Notes: generated from the sequence alone by a model not told the origin. A DNA stretch of 64,000 nucleotides from RGIG4097 sp964637515 (GCA_964637515.1 CAZWUI010000001.1:121245-185244); one strand, 5' to 3'. Positions 16,277 through 25,396 are shown, counted from the stretch's first letter. Program-made: numbers and translations.

Positions 16277-17899
16277 ATGAAACGAAACGGCATGTGCCCT
16301 ATTTGCTATCTCCGCAACGCACTCTTCGGCGCGAAACGTGTCGCGGACGTCCCCGAAATCCCCGACTACGACAACGGAGTCCGAAAAACTCCCCTTATGG
16401 GTTGGTCGAGTTGGAATACTTTCAGGGGTAATATCACCGAGGACCTTATCTACGACACCGCAAAAGCGATGGTGGATAAAGGTCTTGCGGATGCAGGATA
16501 CCAATACGTCAACGTGGACGATTGTTGGCAGTCGAACAACCGCGACGAAAACGGAAATCTCGTCGGGGATTATATCAATTTTGCATCGGGCATCCCCGCT
16601 CTCGTTCAAAAAGTCAACTCTCTCGGTCTGAAATTGGGACTTTATTCGTCGAACGGCACTCTGACTTGCGAAGATTTGCCCGCATCCCTAAACCGCGAAA
16701 ATATCGACGCATACACGATCGCAAAGTGGGGCGCGGAATATTTCAAATACGACTTCTGCCACAATGTTCCCCTGCCTATCTACGCACCCCTTGTCTACGG
16801 CATAACCGTCGCACCGCTCGGGAGCAAGGATGGCACTTTCTACTCCTGCTCGAACGGCATAGTTTCGGGGCTTGCAAGGTTTATGGACTGTTCGCACGTG
16901 GACGGCGGAAGATACGTTTCCGGTCTCGACGCAGGCAAAGGCACTCTCACTTTCCAAAACGTCGTCGCAGAAAAGGACGGGCAGTATTCCTTGACTGTCA
17001 ATATCTTCAAAAAGGGACAATATGAAAAATATCTCGTGGTCGAAGTCAACGGCGAAACCCACGAAATCGAATTCCCCTCCCAAAAACACTACAACTACAC
17101 CGCGCGTTTCCAAACGGTCGTCAATCTCAAAAAGGGCGCGAATACGGTGAAACTCTACAACCCCGTCGCAAACAAGCAGGATAGCACGATACTTCTCTAT
17201 CGCCGTATGGCAAACGCTCTCAAAGTCGCAACGAGAAAAGTCGCGGACGAAAACGACACCGAAAACAAACCTATCCTTTTCTCAATCTGCGAATGGGGAT
17301 TCAACAAACCGTACGAATGGGGACGGACGGCGGGCAATATGTGGCGCACCACTCCCGACATACGCCCGATATGGATATGGATAAAACTCATCTACGAGCA
17401 TAACGTGAAACTATACAAATACTCTCGTCCCGCGCACTTCAACGACCCGGATATGCTCGAAGTCGGCAACGGCAAACTCACACATACGCAAAACTCTTCG
17501 CACTTTGCGTTGTGGTGTTTCATGAATGCACCGCTCGTGCTTGGCAACGACCTGCGCAAAATGTCGGACAGCGTGAAAGAAATCGTGACGAACAAAGGAC
17601 TCATCGCAATCAATCAGGACGAGGCGGGCAAACAGGCAAAACGTGTGAAAAAAGGTTTCGTGGACGTGCTTGCAAAACCCCTTGCGGACGGCTCGACCGC
17701 AGTGTGTTTCTTCAACAAAGTTGGCGGAAAAAAGAAGGTGCGCTTCGACTTGTCAACGCTTAAATCCGACGACTACGTCAACGCAAAATTCGGCGCAAAT
17801 CCCACGATTATCCAAGTCCTTGGGAACGTGAGTTTGGACGGCACGACCGCCCGCGCAACGCTTGAAAAAGACGCGGTTGCCGCGTTTATAATAAAATAA
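16277..17899 (+). CDS. GH27 alpha-galactosidase-type hydrolase with an inserted beta-rich domain
   Basis: Retaining glycosidase of family GH27 acting on terminal alpha-D-galactose or a related sugar. The barrel starts at TPLMGWSSWNTF (38-49); VDDCW (80-84) and the nucleophile Asp159 in FKYDFCH follow, and the acid/base is Asp361 in WRTTPDI. In normal GH27 enzymes these two Asp lie about 60 residues apart; here about 140 extra residues (roughly 165-310, ending near LYRRMANALK) look like a CBM35/CBM6-type beta-sandwich inserted in a barrel loop. A short C-terminal beta domain closes the protein. There is no signal peptide; the N-terminus has a CPIC pair (Cys7, Cys10). AGAGGT precedes the ATG. 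The D-aminoacylase-like gene follows after 18 nt. Confidence 0.88.
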   Translation: MKRNGMCPICYLRNALFGAKRVADVPEIPDYDNGVRKTPLMGWSSWNTFRGNITEDLIYDTAKAMVDKGLADAGYQYVNVDDCWQSNNRDENGNLVGDYINFASGIPALVQKVNSLGLKLGLYSSNGTLTCEDLPASLNRENIDAYTIAKWGAEYFKYDFCHNVPLPIYAPLVYGITVAPLGSKDGTFYSCSNGIVSGLARFMDCSHVDGGRYVSGLDAGKGTLTFQNVVAEKDGQYSLTVNIFKKGQYEKYLVVEVNGETHEIEFPSQKHYNYTARFQTVVNLKKGANTVKLYNPVANKQDSTILLYRRMANALKVATRKVADENDTENKPILFSICEWGFNKPYEWGRTAGNMWRTTPDIRPIWIWIKLIYEHNVKLYKYSRPAHFNDPDMLEVGNGKLTHTQNSSHFALWCFMNAPLVLGNDLRKMSDSVKEIVTNKGLIAINQDEAGKQAKRVKKGFVDVLAKPLADGSTAVCFFNKVGGKKKVRFDLSTLKSDDYVNAKFGANPTIIQVLGNVSLDGTTARATLEKDAVAAFIIK

Positions 17900-17917
17900 T
17901 ATAAGGGAGAAAAAACT

Positions 17918-19498
17918 ATGACTACGCTTCTCAAAAACGGATTCATCGTTGACGGCACGGGTGGAAAACCCTACGTTGGCGACGTTCTCATTGACGGCAA
18001 CAAAATTGCAAAAATAGGAGTTAATCTTGACGTTTCAGCAGATAAAACCGTTGATTGTACAGGTTTGACCATTGCGCCGGGATTTATCGACGCCCACTCT
18101 CACAACGACTTCTTCTACGATTATCCGAATGCGGAAGACTACTATAAGCCTTTCATCAGACAGGGTATCACCACCCAAATCACAGGCAACTGCGGTTTTT
18201 CTCCTTTCGGAATTGCGGACGATAGCAAGTATAAAGACAAGGTCGGCGGTGGACTATTCCACGCGAAAAACCCCGGCTCTTTTAAGGCATTTGTGAACGA
18301 GGCGAAAGGCAAACTCTACGTCAATATGATTCCCCTTGTCGGACACGGCACAACGAGAATCAGCATATCCGGTTACAACCCCGAACCGCTCTCCAAACAA
18401 CAAATCGCGGAAGAAATGAAACTAGTGGACGAAGCAATGGAAAACGGTGCTTTCGGCGGAAGTTTCGGTTTCATGTACGAACCCGGTATGTATGCGAAAA
18501 AAGACGAACTCGTTGCCTTTGCATCCGAAATCGCAAAGTACGACGGTATCGTTACGGTGCACCCCCGCGCCTGCTCGAAAGTCGCTCTCGGCTATCCCCT
18601 AATCTCGAAACCGCATATCGAAATCGCTCTCGACGAAGTCATCGACATCATGGAGCAATCGAAGTGCAAAATGGAATATAGTCACCTTATCTTCACGGGC
18701 ACTGCGTCTTGGCCCAGCGTCGAACCTATGCTCAAAAAATTCCACGACTACAACAAGAAAGGATATAAGATTGCATACGACAACTACGCATTCACTTACG
18801 GCGCATCCGTCATCACGATAGTCATGCCCCCTTGGTATATGGCACTCGACAAAAAGGACCGCAAAAAGCCTATCAATCTTCTCAAACTGCGCATAATGAC
18901 CTATCTAACCAAGAAACTTCTCGGACTCGATTTCTGCGACTTCACGGTTGCATATATCGGCAAAGGCTATGAGAAATACGAAGGCCGTATCGTGTCCGAT
19001 ATCGCAAAAGAAGAAGGACTTTCAGACTTCGATATGTATCTCAAACTCGTGGATTTGAGCGACGGTCAAGGCAGACTCTATCTCGACAAATACTACAACG
19101 ACGAAATCATCAACCGCCTTATGACAGACGACTTGTCCATATTCATGACGGACGCTTGGCTTGAAGAAAGCGGTACTCAAAACGGCTCGACCTACCAATG
19201 CTTCCCCTACTTCCTCGTGCGCGCACGCAACAATAATATACCCCTTGAAAGCGTGGTCCGCAAGATGACGGGCGCAACGGCGGATAGATTTGAAATTCCC
19301 GAGCGCGGTTATCTCAAAGAAGGATATTACGCAGATGTTACGATTTTCGACTACGACGGCGTAAAAGTGGACGTCAAACGCCCCGACGCAAACCCCGACG
19401 GTATCGAATATGTTTTCGTCAACGGCGAAGCGGTCGTGGAAAAGGGAGACTACAAGACTCACACCGCAGGCGAAATCGTCCTGAAAAAGCGTGTGTAA
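17918..19498 (+). CDS. N-acyl-D-amino-acid deacylase / D-aminoacylase-type amidohydrolase
   Basis: Zinc amidohydrolase (amidohydrolase_3 group) that likely releases D-amino acids from N-acyl or related amide precursors. PGFIDAHSHND (His60, His62) is the first metal site, GNCGF carries Cys92 at the place of the D-aminoacylase zinc cysteine, and the catalytic Asp is probably in FMTDAW. Length (526) is slightly above the usual 480-500. GGGAGA lies before the ATG. It is co-transcribed with the GH27 gene and a DNA-repair-like gene, with no obvious common pathway. The true substrate may differ (dihydroorotase-like hydrolases share this fold). Confidence 0.82.
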   Translation: MTTLLKNGFIVDGTGGKPYVGDVLIDGNKIAKIGVNLDVSADKTVDCTGLTIAPGFIDAHSHNDFFYDYPNAEDYYKPFIRQGITTQITGNCGFSPFGIADDSKYKDKVGGGLFHAKNPGSFKAFVNEAKGKLYVNMIPLVGHGTTRISISGYNPEPLSKQQIAEEMKLVDEAMENGAFGGSFGFMYEPGMYAKKDELVAFASEIAKYDGIVTVHPRACSKVALGYPLISKPHIEIALDEVIDIMEQSKCKMEYSHLIFTGTASWPSVEPMLKKFHDYNKKGYKIAYDNYAFTYGASVITIVMPPWYMALDKKDRKKPINLLKLRIMTYLTKKLLGLDFCDFTVAYIGKGYEKYEGRIVSDIAKEEGLSDFDMYLKLVDLSDGQGRLYLDKYYNDEIINRLMTDDLSIFMTDAWLEESGTQNGSTYQCFPYFLVRARNNNIPLESVVRKMTGATADRFEIPERGYLKEGYYADVTIFDYDGVKVDVKRPDANPDGIEYVFVNGEAVVEKGDYKTHTAGEIVLKKRV

Positions 19499-19501
19499 AA
19501 A

Positions 19502-20200
19502 ATGAACTTCACCCATGTAAACGAAGAAACGATGACCGCATATTATCAATATATGCGGTCATTGTCCATTCAAGAGAAAATCGAATGGACGAAACGGATT
19601 GTAAACACTTCTATGCCTGTGTTGGCAATCCCCCTGCCCGAACTTCGCAAAATCGCAAAGTCGGTGCTTGCGGGGGACTGTGAAACGTTCCTTGAAAAAG
19701 TGGAATTTAGGTGCTATGAAGACACCGTCGTTTACGTTGCGACGCTTGGCGGAATATCCGATTTCGACGTCGTGAAAAAACACCTACCCAAAGTTTTGGC
19801 CGTTTGCGACAACTGGTCAACGACGGACTCTTTCCGTCCAAAAATCACAAAGACGGACACACAAGATTGGTGGAAATATTCGGGCGAACTCCTTGCCGGC
19901 GACAAACCTTTCGCAAGACGACTTGCAATCATAATAATGTTCTCTTTTGTCGAAACGGATAGTTTAAACGGCATTTTCGACAGAATAAACTCTCTTTCTT
20001 GCGAAAATGAATACTACGTCAATATGGCAGCGGCGTGGCTTGTCGCAGAGTGTTTCATAAAACGCAGAGAGGAAACTCTGTCCTTTTTCACCAATACCAC
20101 CACAAACGATTTCATAGTGAATAAAGCGATTTGCAAGTGTCGGGACAGTTTCAGAGTAACCCCGGATGACAAACAACTTCTTCTCTCTTTCAGAAGATAA
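19502..20200 (+). CDS. DNA alkylation repair protein, AlkD-like
   Basis: All-helical HEAT-repeat protein of the AlkD family, DNA glycosylases that excise positively charged alkylated bases. The 232 residues match in length; the pattern MPVLAIPLPELRKIAK, CDNWSTTDSF (the conserved D-W pair) and WLVAECF is typical. The start lies 3 nt after the preceding stop and lacks a clear Shine-Dalgarno, so translation probably reinitiates. Its place in an operon with two hydrolases seems coincidental. Confidence 0.85.
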   Translation: MNFTHVNEETMTAYYQYMRSLSIQEKIEWTKRIVNTSMPVLAIPLPELRKIAKSVLAGDCETFLEKVEFRCYEDTVVYVATLGGISDFDVVKKHLPKVLAVCDNWSTTDSFRPKITKTDTQDWWKYSGELLAGDKPFARRLAIIIMFSFVETDSLNGIFDRINSLSCENEYYVNMAAAWLVAECFIKRREETLSFFTNTTTNDFIVNKAICKCRDSFRVTPDDKQLLLSFRR

Positions 20201-20255
20201 TCTTTCCAAACACACTTTCAAATATGACAACAAACCGATAACAAAAGGCTATAAA

Positions 20256-20286
20256 AAAGCACGCCACTCTCAAGGTGGCGTGCTTT
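20256..20286. terminator. Convergent terminator alkD-like / dut
   Basis: AAAGCACGCCAC - 7-nt loop - GTGGCGTGCTTT with A- and T-rich flanks; serves both strands. Confidence 0.85.
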
Positions 20287-20297
20287 GTTTTTCTCTC

Positions 20298-20732
20298 TTA
20301 TTTCCCGGTGCTACCGAAACCACCGCCGCCGCGTGCGGTGTCGTCAAGCGTATCGCTTTGTTCAAATTCCACTTGCACAAAAGGCGCTATCACCATTTGA
20401 GCAATTCTCTCACCGTAGGAAACAACCCTTTCTTCTTGAGATTGATTGTATAGCGCAACGATGACTTCTCCACGATAGTCGCTATCCACAACTCCCACCT
20501 TGTTTGCGGGCGCAAGTCCTTTTTTCGAGGCAAGCCCGCTACGCGCATAGATGAGTCCCACATATCCGACAGGGATTTCCATTGCGATACCCGTCGGGAT
20601 AAACACCGTCTCCCCCGCGCCGATTTTCACGTCGCTCTCAACGCACGCATACAAATCCGCCCCTGCGGAAAACTCCGTCCCGTAAGTGGGCACGATTGCT
20701 CTATCACTCAATTTCTTAATTCTTGTTTTCAT
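20298..20732 (-). CDS. dut: dUTP diphosphatase
   Basis: Hydrolyses dUTP to dUMP and pyrophosphate, preventing uracil incorporation and feeding thymidylate synthesis. All five motifs of trimeric dUTPases are visible: GADLYAC, ARSGLA (63-68), NKVGVVDSDYRGE (77-89), GERIAQMV and the C-terminal GGGGFGSTGK P-loop-like tail. 144 residues, complete. The ribosome site is GATAGGTG. It is transcribed alone from a TTGAAA-17-TATAAT promoter. Confidence 0.96.
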   Translation of the reverse strand: MKTRIKKLSDRAIVPTYGTEFSAGADLYACVESDVKIGAGETVFIPTGIAMEIPVGYVGLIYARSGLASKKGLAPANKVGVVDSDYRGEVIVALYNQSQEERVVSYGERIAQMVIAPFVQVEFEQSDTLDDTARGGGGFGSTGK

Positions 20733-20747
20733 ATTTCACCTATCCCC

Positions 20748-20776
20748 ATTATACAACACCTTCTCCCCCATTTCAA
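20748..20776 (-). promoter_or_regulatory. dut promoter
   Basis: Minus strand TTGAAA (20776-20771), 17-nt spacer, TATAAT (20753-20748). Confidence 0.8.
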
Positions 20777-20836
20777 GCATAAAACGCAATAGCCGCAAAA
20801 GAGATGATTTCGATTGCTTATTTGTTTTGGCAAAAG

Positions 20837-20863
20837 AAAAACTCTCCTAAATGGAGAGTTTTT
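20837..20863 (-). terminator. Ferredoxin terminator
   Basis: AAAAACTCTCC - TAAAT - GGAGAGTTTTT, 20 nt after the ferredoxin stop. Confidence 0.85.
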
Positions 20864-20882
20864 GCTTGTATTTGGTTGATGC

Positions 20883-21053
20883 TTATTCTTCGCTGATTGC
20901 TCCGACGGGGCAGCCTTCTTCACATGCTCCGCAATCTACACATGCACCTGCGTCAATTACGTATTTGCCATCGCCTTCGCTGATTGCTCCGACGGGACAT
21001 ACGTCTGCGCACGCTCCGCACATTGCACATTCGTCACTGATAACTCTTGCCAT
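20883..21053 (-). CDS. 2[4Fe-4S] ferredoxin
   Basis: A 56-residue clostridial-type ferredoxin, a soluble low-potential electron carrier. The two cluster motifs CAMCGACADVCP and CVDCGACEEGCP have the full CxxCxxCxxxCP pattern, and each is followed by VGAIS. I chose the ATG at 21053 because AAGGAG is 9 nt upstream; a second ATG at 21059 leaves only 3 nt. It is monocistronic, with its own terminator. Its presence fits an anaerobe. Confidence 0.95.
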   Translation of the reverse strand: MARVISDECAMCGACADVCPVGAISEGDGKYVIDAGACVDCGACEEGCPVGAISEE

Positions 21054-21119
21054 TGTCATAATCTCCTTGTTTATTTTCGTTTATACTATGATAGCACAAA
21101 CGTTTCGGTTTGTATAGTA

Positions 21120-22079
21120 TTAAATTGATTTTGTTTCATCAAAAAATTCTTTAAGCAAGTTTACGTAGCGCGGATTGTCGACATAGAAACAGGACACGTG
21201 CTCTGCACCGGGGAAAATCTCTTGGCGTTTGACATTGCTTCCGCAGGCTTCAAACATCTTATCCGACATGAATTTCGGCACGGTCGGATCGTTGTCGCCC
21301 TGAATGAACAAGAACGGACACTTCGCATTTTTGACTTTTTCAAGCGCACTGACCTTTCTGAAATCAAAACCGAGAATCAGTCTGCACCACAAACTTCCGA
21401 AGAAGAATATGGGTTTGCATGAGATATGCGGACAATGCTTTTTCGCCATCGCTTCGAACTCTTCTTCGGGAGACGTGAATCCGCAGTCGAAAACCACGCC
21501 TTCCACGTCGTCGGGGTTTTCGCCCGCAACCATAGCGACAGTCGCTGCACCCATAGAAATGCCGAGAAGATAAATCTTGTCGTAGCGCGGTTTCATAAGG
21601 TCGATCCAACCCTTTACGTCAATTCTGTCAAGGACTGAAAAACTGGTATATTTGCCTTCGCTTTCGCCGTGAGCGCGGTCGTCTACAAGGAGTGCATCAA
21701 TGCCTATCTCGTCGAAAACAGGAATATAGGCGGCGCATTCTCTCATGGAGTGCGAAGTGAAACCGTGAACGCATATGATAAGGCGTTTTTCGGCGTTCTG
21801 TCCGCTCGTTTTGTAGAGTTTGCCTTTGAGAGTCAGTCCGTCGAAAGACTTGATTTCAAGGCATTTCGGGGAGAGTGTGCGAGCGTGGGCAATCGCTTTT
21901 CTGCGCTCTTCTTTGACGAATTTGCGCATTTCGGTTTCGTGTCGTCTTTCGCCTAGTTCGCTATACGGTTTGCGCTTGAAAATTCCAAGGAAAAACGCTA
22001 GTCCCGCAATAGCGAGCATAAGAAGTGCAAATACGACGACGCATGCAATAACGATAAGAATGATTTGATAGATTTCCAT
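21120..22079 (-). CDS. Membrane-anchored alpha/beta hydrolase
   Basis: Serine hydrolase with one N-terminal membrane helix (about residues 5-33). The fold begins at the CVHGFTSH oxyanion strand; the nucleophile is Ser175 in GISMGA, with Asp264 in GDNDPTVP and His294 in GAEHVS completing the triad. A VDDRAHGES motif is typical of the YqkD/BAAT-like esterase group. Substrate unknown. No ribosome site precedes the ATG; the -10 box of its promoter ends 6 nt before it. Confidence 0.87.
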   Translation of the reverse strand: MEIYQIILIVIACVVVFALLMLAIAGLAFFLGIFKRKPYSELGERRHETEMRKFVKEERRKAIAHARTLSPKCLEIKSFDGLTLKGKLYKTSGQNAEKRLIICVHGFTSHSMRECAAYIPVFDEIGIDALLVDDRAHGESEGKYTSFSVLDRIDVKGWIDLMKPRYDKIYLLGISMGAATVAMVAGENPDDVEGVVFDCGFTSPEEEFEAMAKKHCPHISCKPIFFFGSLWCRLILGFDFRKVSALEKVKNAKCPFLFIQGDNDPTVPKFMSDKMFEACGSNVKRQEIFPGAEHVSCFYVDNPRYVNLLKEFFDETKSI

Positions 22080-22085
22080 AAAAAT

Positions 22086-22114
22086 ATATTACCACGACAA
22101 AATAATTGTGTAAA
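22086..22114 (-). promoter_or_regulatory. Alpha/beta-hydrolase promoter
   Basis: Minus strand TTTACA (22114-22109), 17-nt spacer, TAATAT (22091-22086). Its -35 overlaps that of the divergent chromate-transporter promoter. Confidence 0.65.
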
Positions 22115-22134
22115 GGCAAAATTTGTAATATAAT
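22106..22134 (+). promoter_or_regulatory. Chromate-family transporter promoter
   Basis: TTGTGT (22106-22111), 17-nt spacer, TATAAT (22129-22134). A GGAGAAA ribosome site precedes the ATG at 22158. Confidence 0.65.
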
Positions 22135-22157
22135 AGGCGCGGAAATACGGAGAAAGC

Positions 22158-22823
22158 ATGAAAAAAACTCTCAAAGAAAAACTCAAAGACGCTCTCACCC
22201 TGTTCGCTATCTTCTTCAAGATAGGTCTTTTCTCGTTTGGTGGCGGATACGCAATGTTCGTGCTTATCGAGAAAGAAGTGGTGGAAAAGCGCGGTTATCT
22301 CACTCACTCCGAGCTTATGGACGTTTTCGCAATTGCGGAAAGCACCCCGGGTGCAGTCGCAATCAACACCGCAACTTTCGTAGGCACGAAACAAGCGGGA
22401 ATATTCGGCGGAATTTTCACAACTCTCGGCGTGGTTTTGCCGTCTTTTCTCATCATATTCGCACTGTCTTTCGTCATCGACTTGGTCAAGGACAACTTCT
22501 GGGTGGTTTGCCTATTCAAAGGCGTGAGAGTCGGCGTATTGGTTTTGATTTCAAAGGCGGTCGCATCATTTTTCAGGGATATGCGCAAAGATTGGTATGA
22601 CTTCGCATTCATGATAGGGGCGTTTTTGATAGCATTTCTCACCGACGTCAGCGTGGTGTATATCATTCTCGGCACTATGCTTATCTGCATCATTGCGATA
22701 GCGCTCAAAAACCAACGCAAGAAAAAACTCGGCATAATCGACAATCCCGACGAATATCAAAGAAAACTCGTCGAAGAATATGAAAAACATCGCGCGGAAA
22801 GCGAAAAGGAGGGGAATAAATGA
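22158..22823 (+). CDS. Chromate transporter family protein, first half-size subunit
   Basis: Short-chain CHR-family membrane protein (221 residues). The signature FKIGLFSFGGGYAM near residue 17 and the AIAESTPGAVAIN motif are diagnostic. Short CHR proteins occur as pairs of opposite membrane orientation that assemble together; the partner starts within the last codons (ATGA overlap). Characterised members export chromate, but in gut anaerobes the natural substrate is uncertain. A charged cytoplasmic tail (about 185-221) follows the last helix. Confidence 0.88.
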   Translation: MKKTLKEKLKDALTLFAIFFKIGLFSFGGGYAMFVLIEKEVVEKRGYLTHSELMDVFAIAESTPGAVAINTATFVGTKQAGIFGGIFTTLGVVLPSFLIIFALSFVIDLVKDNFWVVCLFKGVRVGVLVLISKAVASFFRDMRKDWYDFAFMIGAFLIAFLTDVSVVYIILGTMLICIIAIALKNQRKKKLGIIDNPDEYQRKLVEEYEKHRAESEKEGNK

Positions 22824-23446
22824 CCTATCTTCTTCTCTTCTGGACGTTTTTCAAAATAGGCCTTTTCACCATAGGCGGCGGGCACGCAATGATACCTCTT
22901 ATCATGCAAGACGTTGTCGCTCGCACGGAGTGGGGAATTTCGCAAGACATACTCCTTGACTTCATCGCAATTTCAGAAAGCACTCCTGGTCCTTTCGCAG
23001 TCAATATCGCAACCTACGTCGGCACGACGGTAGGCGACGGAATAGGCGGGATCGCAGGCTCTGTTCTCGGCGGAATTTGCGCAACGCTCGGTGTGGTTTT
23101 GCCCTCCGTTATCATCATCGTTTTCATCGTGAAACTCTTCGCGAAACACATGCAAAAACCCGCTGTACAAGAGGTTTTCACGGGTGTGCGCTCCTCTGTT
23201 TCGGGACTTCTGTTGTCCGTATTCCTGACCCTCCTTTTGACCGTCCTTTTCGGCATAACTTCGGTGTGGGAAAGCGGAGTCGAAGTTGACTATATCGGAA
23301 TAGGTTTGTTCGCATTTTTGATGGTGCTTGCAAATATCCGCTTCAAAACGAAGAGTCAAACCCCGAAAAAAATCAGTCCTATTATCATAATAATCATATC
23401 CGCCGCCTTGGGCGTTTTGCTCTACGGATTTATTCCAACGGTTTAA
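22820..23446 (+). CDS. Chromate transporter family protein, second half-size subunit
   Basis: Partner of the preceding gene, with the same core (FKIGLFTIGGGHAMIP, then AISESTPGPFAVN) and about six hydrophobic segments in 208 residues. It starts inside the upstream stop, so the two subunits should be made in equal amount. A weak hairpin (AAGCGC/GCGCTT, about 23481-23508) follows before the next promoter. Confidence 0.88.
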   Translation: MTYLLLFWTFFKIGLFTIGGGHAMIPLIMQDVVARTEWGISQDILLDFIAISESTPGPFAVNIATYVGTTVGDGIGGIAGSVLGGICATLGVVLPSVIIIVFIVKLFAKHMQKPAVQEVFTGVRSSVSGLLLSVFLTLLLTVLFGITSVWESGVEVDYIGIGLFAFLMVLANIRFKTKSQTPKKISPIIIIIISAALGVLLYGFIPTV

Positions 23447-23500
23447 CGACACATTCGACATATTTTGTATAATAAAATACAAAAGCGCCAGTCAATTCGG

Positions 23501-23529
23501 TTGCGCTTAAACTCTTATTGTTATATAAT
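23501..23529 (+). promoter_or_regulatory. Promoter of the YwaF-like operon
   Basis: TTGCGC (23501-23506), 17-nt spacer, TATAAT (23524-23529), 30 nt before the start at 23559. Confidence 0.65.
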
Positions 23530-23558
23530 CGTGTCAAGAAAAAATTAGGGGGAGTCCT

Positions 23559-24317
23559 ATGCTCATTTTAGGTTGCGTAACCGTTTTGTTCCTTTGCGTA
23601 TTCACGTTGGGCATTTATCTGATGCGCGGTCGTATTTTGATCGCAAATAGATTGCTGCTTCTTCTTTCCATACTCATACTTGTGGTGAAAGTCATTCAGT
23701 TTGTATACTACGGAGTTACGACCGGCGGTGGTCACTACCCCGTTGAATTTAGCACGCTTACCTGTATCGTTTTGCCCATAGTCGTGTTTGCGGACAAGAA
23801 GCACGTCGCCTATCCTTTCGTTGCGTATGCGGCGTTTATTTCGGGAGTTTTGTTCAACCTGTTCTTCTTCATCGGACAAGAAACTTTCATCTCGTTGCGC
23901 AGAAGTGAGTTGTGGCTCCTGCTCAACCTGCTCATCCACGACGCACTCTTCCTTTGCTCTCTCATCATGATGGGCAACTTCAAATTCGACAAAAAAATTG
24001 CGTGGCAACTGCCCCTTGGTGCTGCGGTATTCGTAGGTTGGGCATTCATCGCGAAGTATCTCATCGGCTACGATAGCGAAATCTACACCGTCCGTCTTCT
24101 CGAAGGCACCATTTTCAACAACGTTTGGAATCCCGAAATCAACGTTTGGTCAACCACTCACCCCGATTGGTTGACCTCTTCTGCGTATAAACCCGTCTAC
24201 TACGTGTGCATGGCGCTCATCATTCTCATCTCGTTCTACGTGGTGTACGAACTCAACCGCTTCATCTACAAGTACGACAGAGTGGACGAATACTATCTCG
24301 ACAAGGAGGACTATTGA
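23559..24317 (+). CDS. Integral membrane protein, YwaF/TMEM164-like
   Basis: A 252-residue protein with six to seven predicted membrane helices. The HYPVEFSTLTCIVLP segment in helix 3 resembles the conserved 'plhlC' helix of the YwaF/TMEM164 family, whose bacterial function is not known. GGGGGAG precedes the ATG. The stop overlaps the next gene (TGATG). The family assignment is moderate; the membrane nature is certain. Confidence 0.6.
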   Translation: MLILGCVTVLFLCVFTLGIYLMRGRILIANRLLLLLSILILVVKVIQFVYYGVTTGGGHYPVEFSTLTCIVLPIVVFADKKHVAYPFVAYAAFISGVLFNLFFFIGQETFISLRRSELWLLLNLLIHDALFLCSLIMMGNFKFDKKIAWQLPLGAAVFVGWAFIAKYLIGYDSEIYTVRLLEGTIFNNVWNPEINVWSTTHPDWLTSSAYKPVYYVCMALIILISFYVVYELNRFIYKYDRVDEYYLDKEDY

Positions 24318-25330
24318 TGCATACCAGTGACAAAACGAAAGCATTTGAAGGCATCTTCGTATCCATACTTGTCATAGCGATTTTCGCAACGTCTATCGCG
24401 ATTTTCTCTCTCGCGGACAGGGACGTGGACCTTACAGTGCGTTCTTATACGTCCTTCCGGTCTCTCGGCGTCCGCCCCGACGAAGACGCTTTGACTTTCG
24501 ACGAGATCCCAACCGACGCGAACGATCTCAAACAATTCGCATACGAACTGTATATGCTCGGCGGTACGAATGCTAAAAACGCCGCCGCTCTCGCCGCATA
24601 CTGCACCTGCCAAATGAAAATGGACGTTATGAACATTCTCAACTACGTTGACATCGATGCGTCCATCATCAAAACACAGGACGAATTTTTCCGTATCGAC
24701 TACCGCCTTGAAAGAGATTTGCCCTTCAAAGAGAAGTTGGGCGTACTCGCAGACTCTCTCGATATGGTCTTGACAGAGAGATTCTACACCAATACGGATA
24801 TGGACTATCTCGCCTATCAAAAAGTGCAAAACTCCCATATCGACGAGAACGATTCTCCCTCGGCAGATTGGAGCGTAATTTCAAAGGAAGAACAACGCGA
24901 GGTCCCCGTTTACAATAGCACGCAGGACGGCATATTCGAAGTCATCGCATACACGTTGAGCGCAGACGCAATCTCGACCGTTTCAATCGAATACGTTGAA
25001 AGCGAAGACGGCAATTACTACTCCGTCAAACTCGTCTGCGATCCCTCCAACACCGCCCTCACCGAAAGAGTTATCGGCTCTATTCGCGAAGGCTCAATGG
25101 ACGATAACGCCTATTATTCCAAGATAGAATACGACTTTGAGCTCTGGGACAACGGCTATTTCAAGTCAATCAGAGTGGGTGAGCGTTGGGACGCACAAGC
25201 AATGGGTATGAAATTCCTTGGTTTTAGCACCGAATCCGTGTACAACTGGTCTTTCAGTTATGACGAAGCGGACGCATCCCCCGACGGATATAAAGACTGC
25301 GCCGCCGCCAAAGAAGCGATATTGGGCTGA
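24317..25330 (+). CDS. Membrane-anchored extracytoplasmic protein of unknown function
   Basis: Not recognised. A 337-residue protein with one N-terminal membrane helix (about 12-33) and no lipobox, then a soluble acidic domain: an alpha-helical part with two Cys close together (CTCQ) and a beta-rich C-terminal part containing alternating strands around SIEYVESEDG and YDFELWDNGYF. It shares an operon with the YwaF-like protein and starts in its stop codon, so a joint role at the membrane is likely. Confidence 0.7.
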   Translation: MHTSDKTKAFEGIFVSILVIAIFATSIAIFSLADRDVDLTVRSYTSFRSLGVRPDEDALTFDEIPTDANDLKQFAYELYMLGGTNAKNAAALAAYCTCQMKMDVMNILNYVDIDASIIKTQDEFFRIDYRLERDLPFKEKLGVLADSLDMVLTERFYTNTDMDYLAYQKVQNSHIDENDSPSADWSVISKEEQREVPVYNSTQDGIFEVIAYTLSADAISTVSIEYVESEDGNYYSVKLVCDPSNTALTERVIGSIREGSMDDNAYYSKIEYDFELWDNGYFKSIRVGERWDAQAMGMKFLGFSTESVYNWSFSYDEADASPDGYKDCAAAKEAILG

Positions 25331-25345
25331 CAAAAACAACAATAC

Positions 25346-25373
25346 AAAAAGCGTGGCAACCGCCACGCTTTTT
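25346..25373 (+). terminator. Terminator of the YwaF-like operon
   Basis: AAAAAGCGTGGC - AACC - GCCACGCTTTTT followed by CTTTTT. Confidence 0.9.
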
Positions 25374-25396
25374 CTTTTTAATCACGCAACTTTTCT

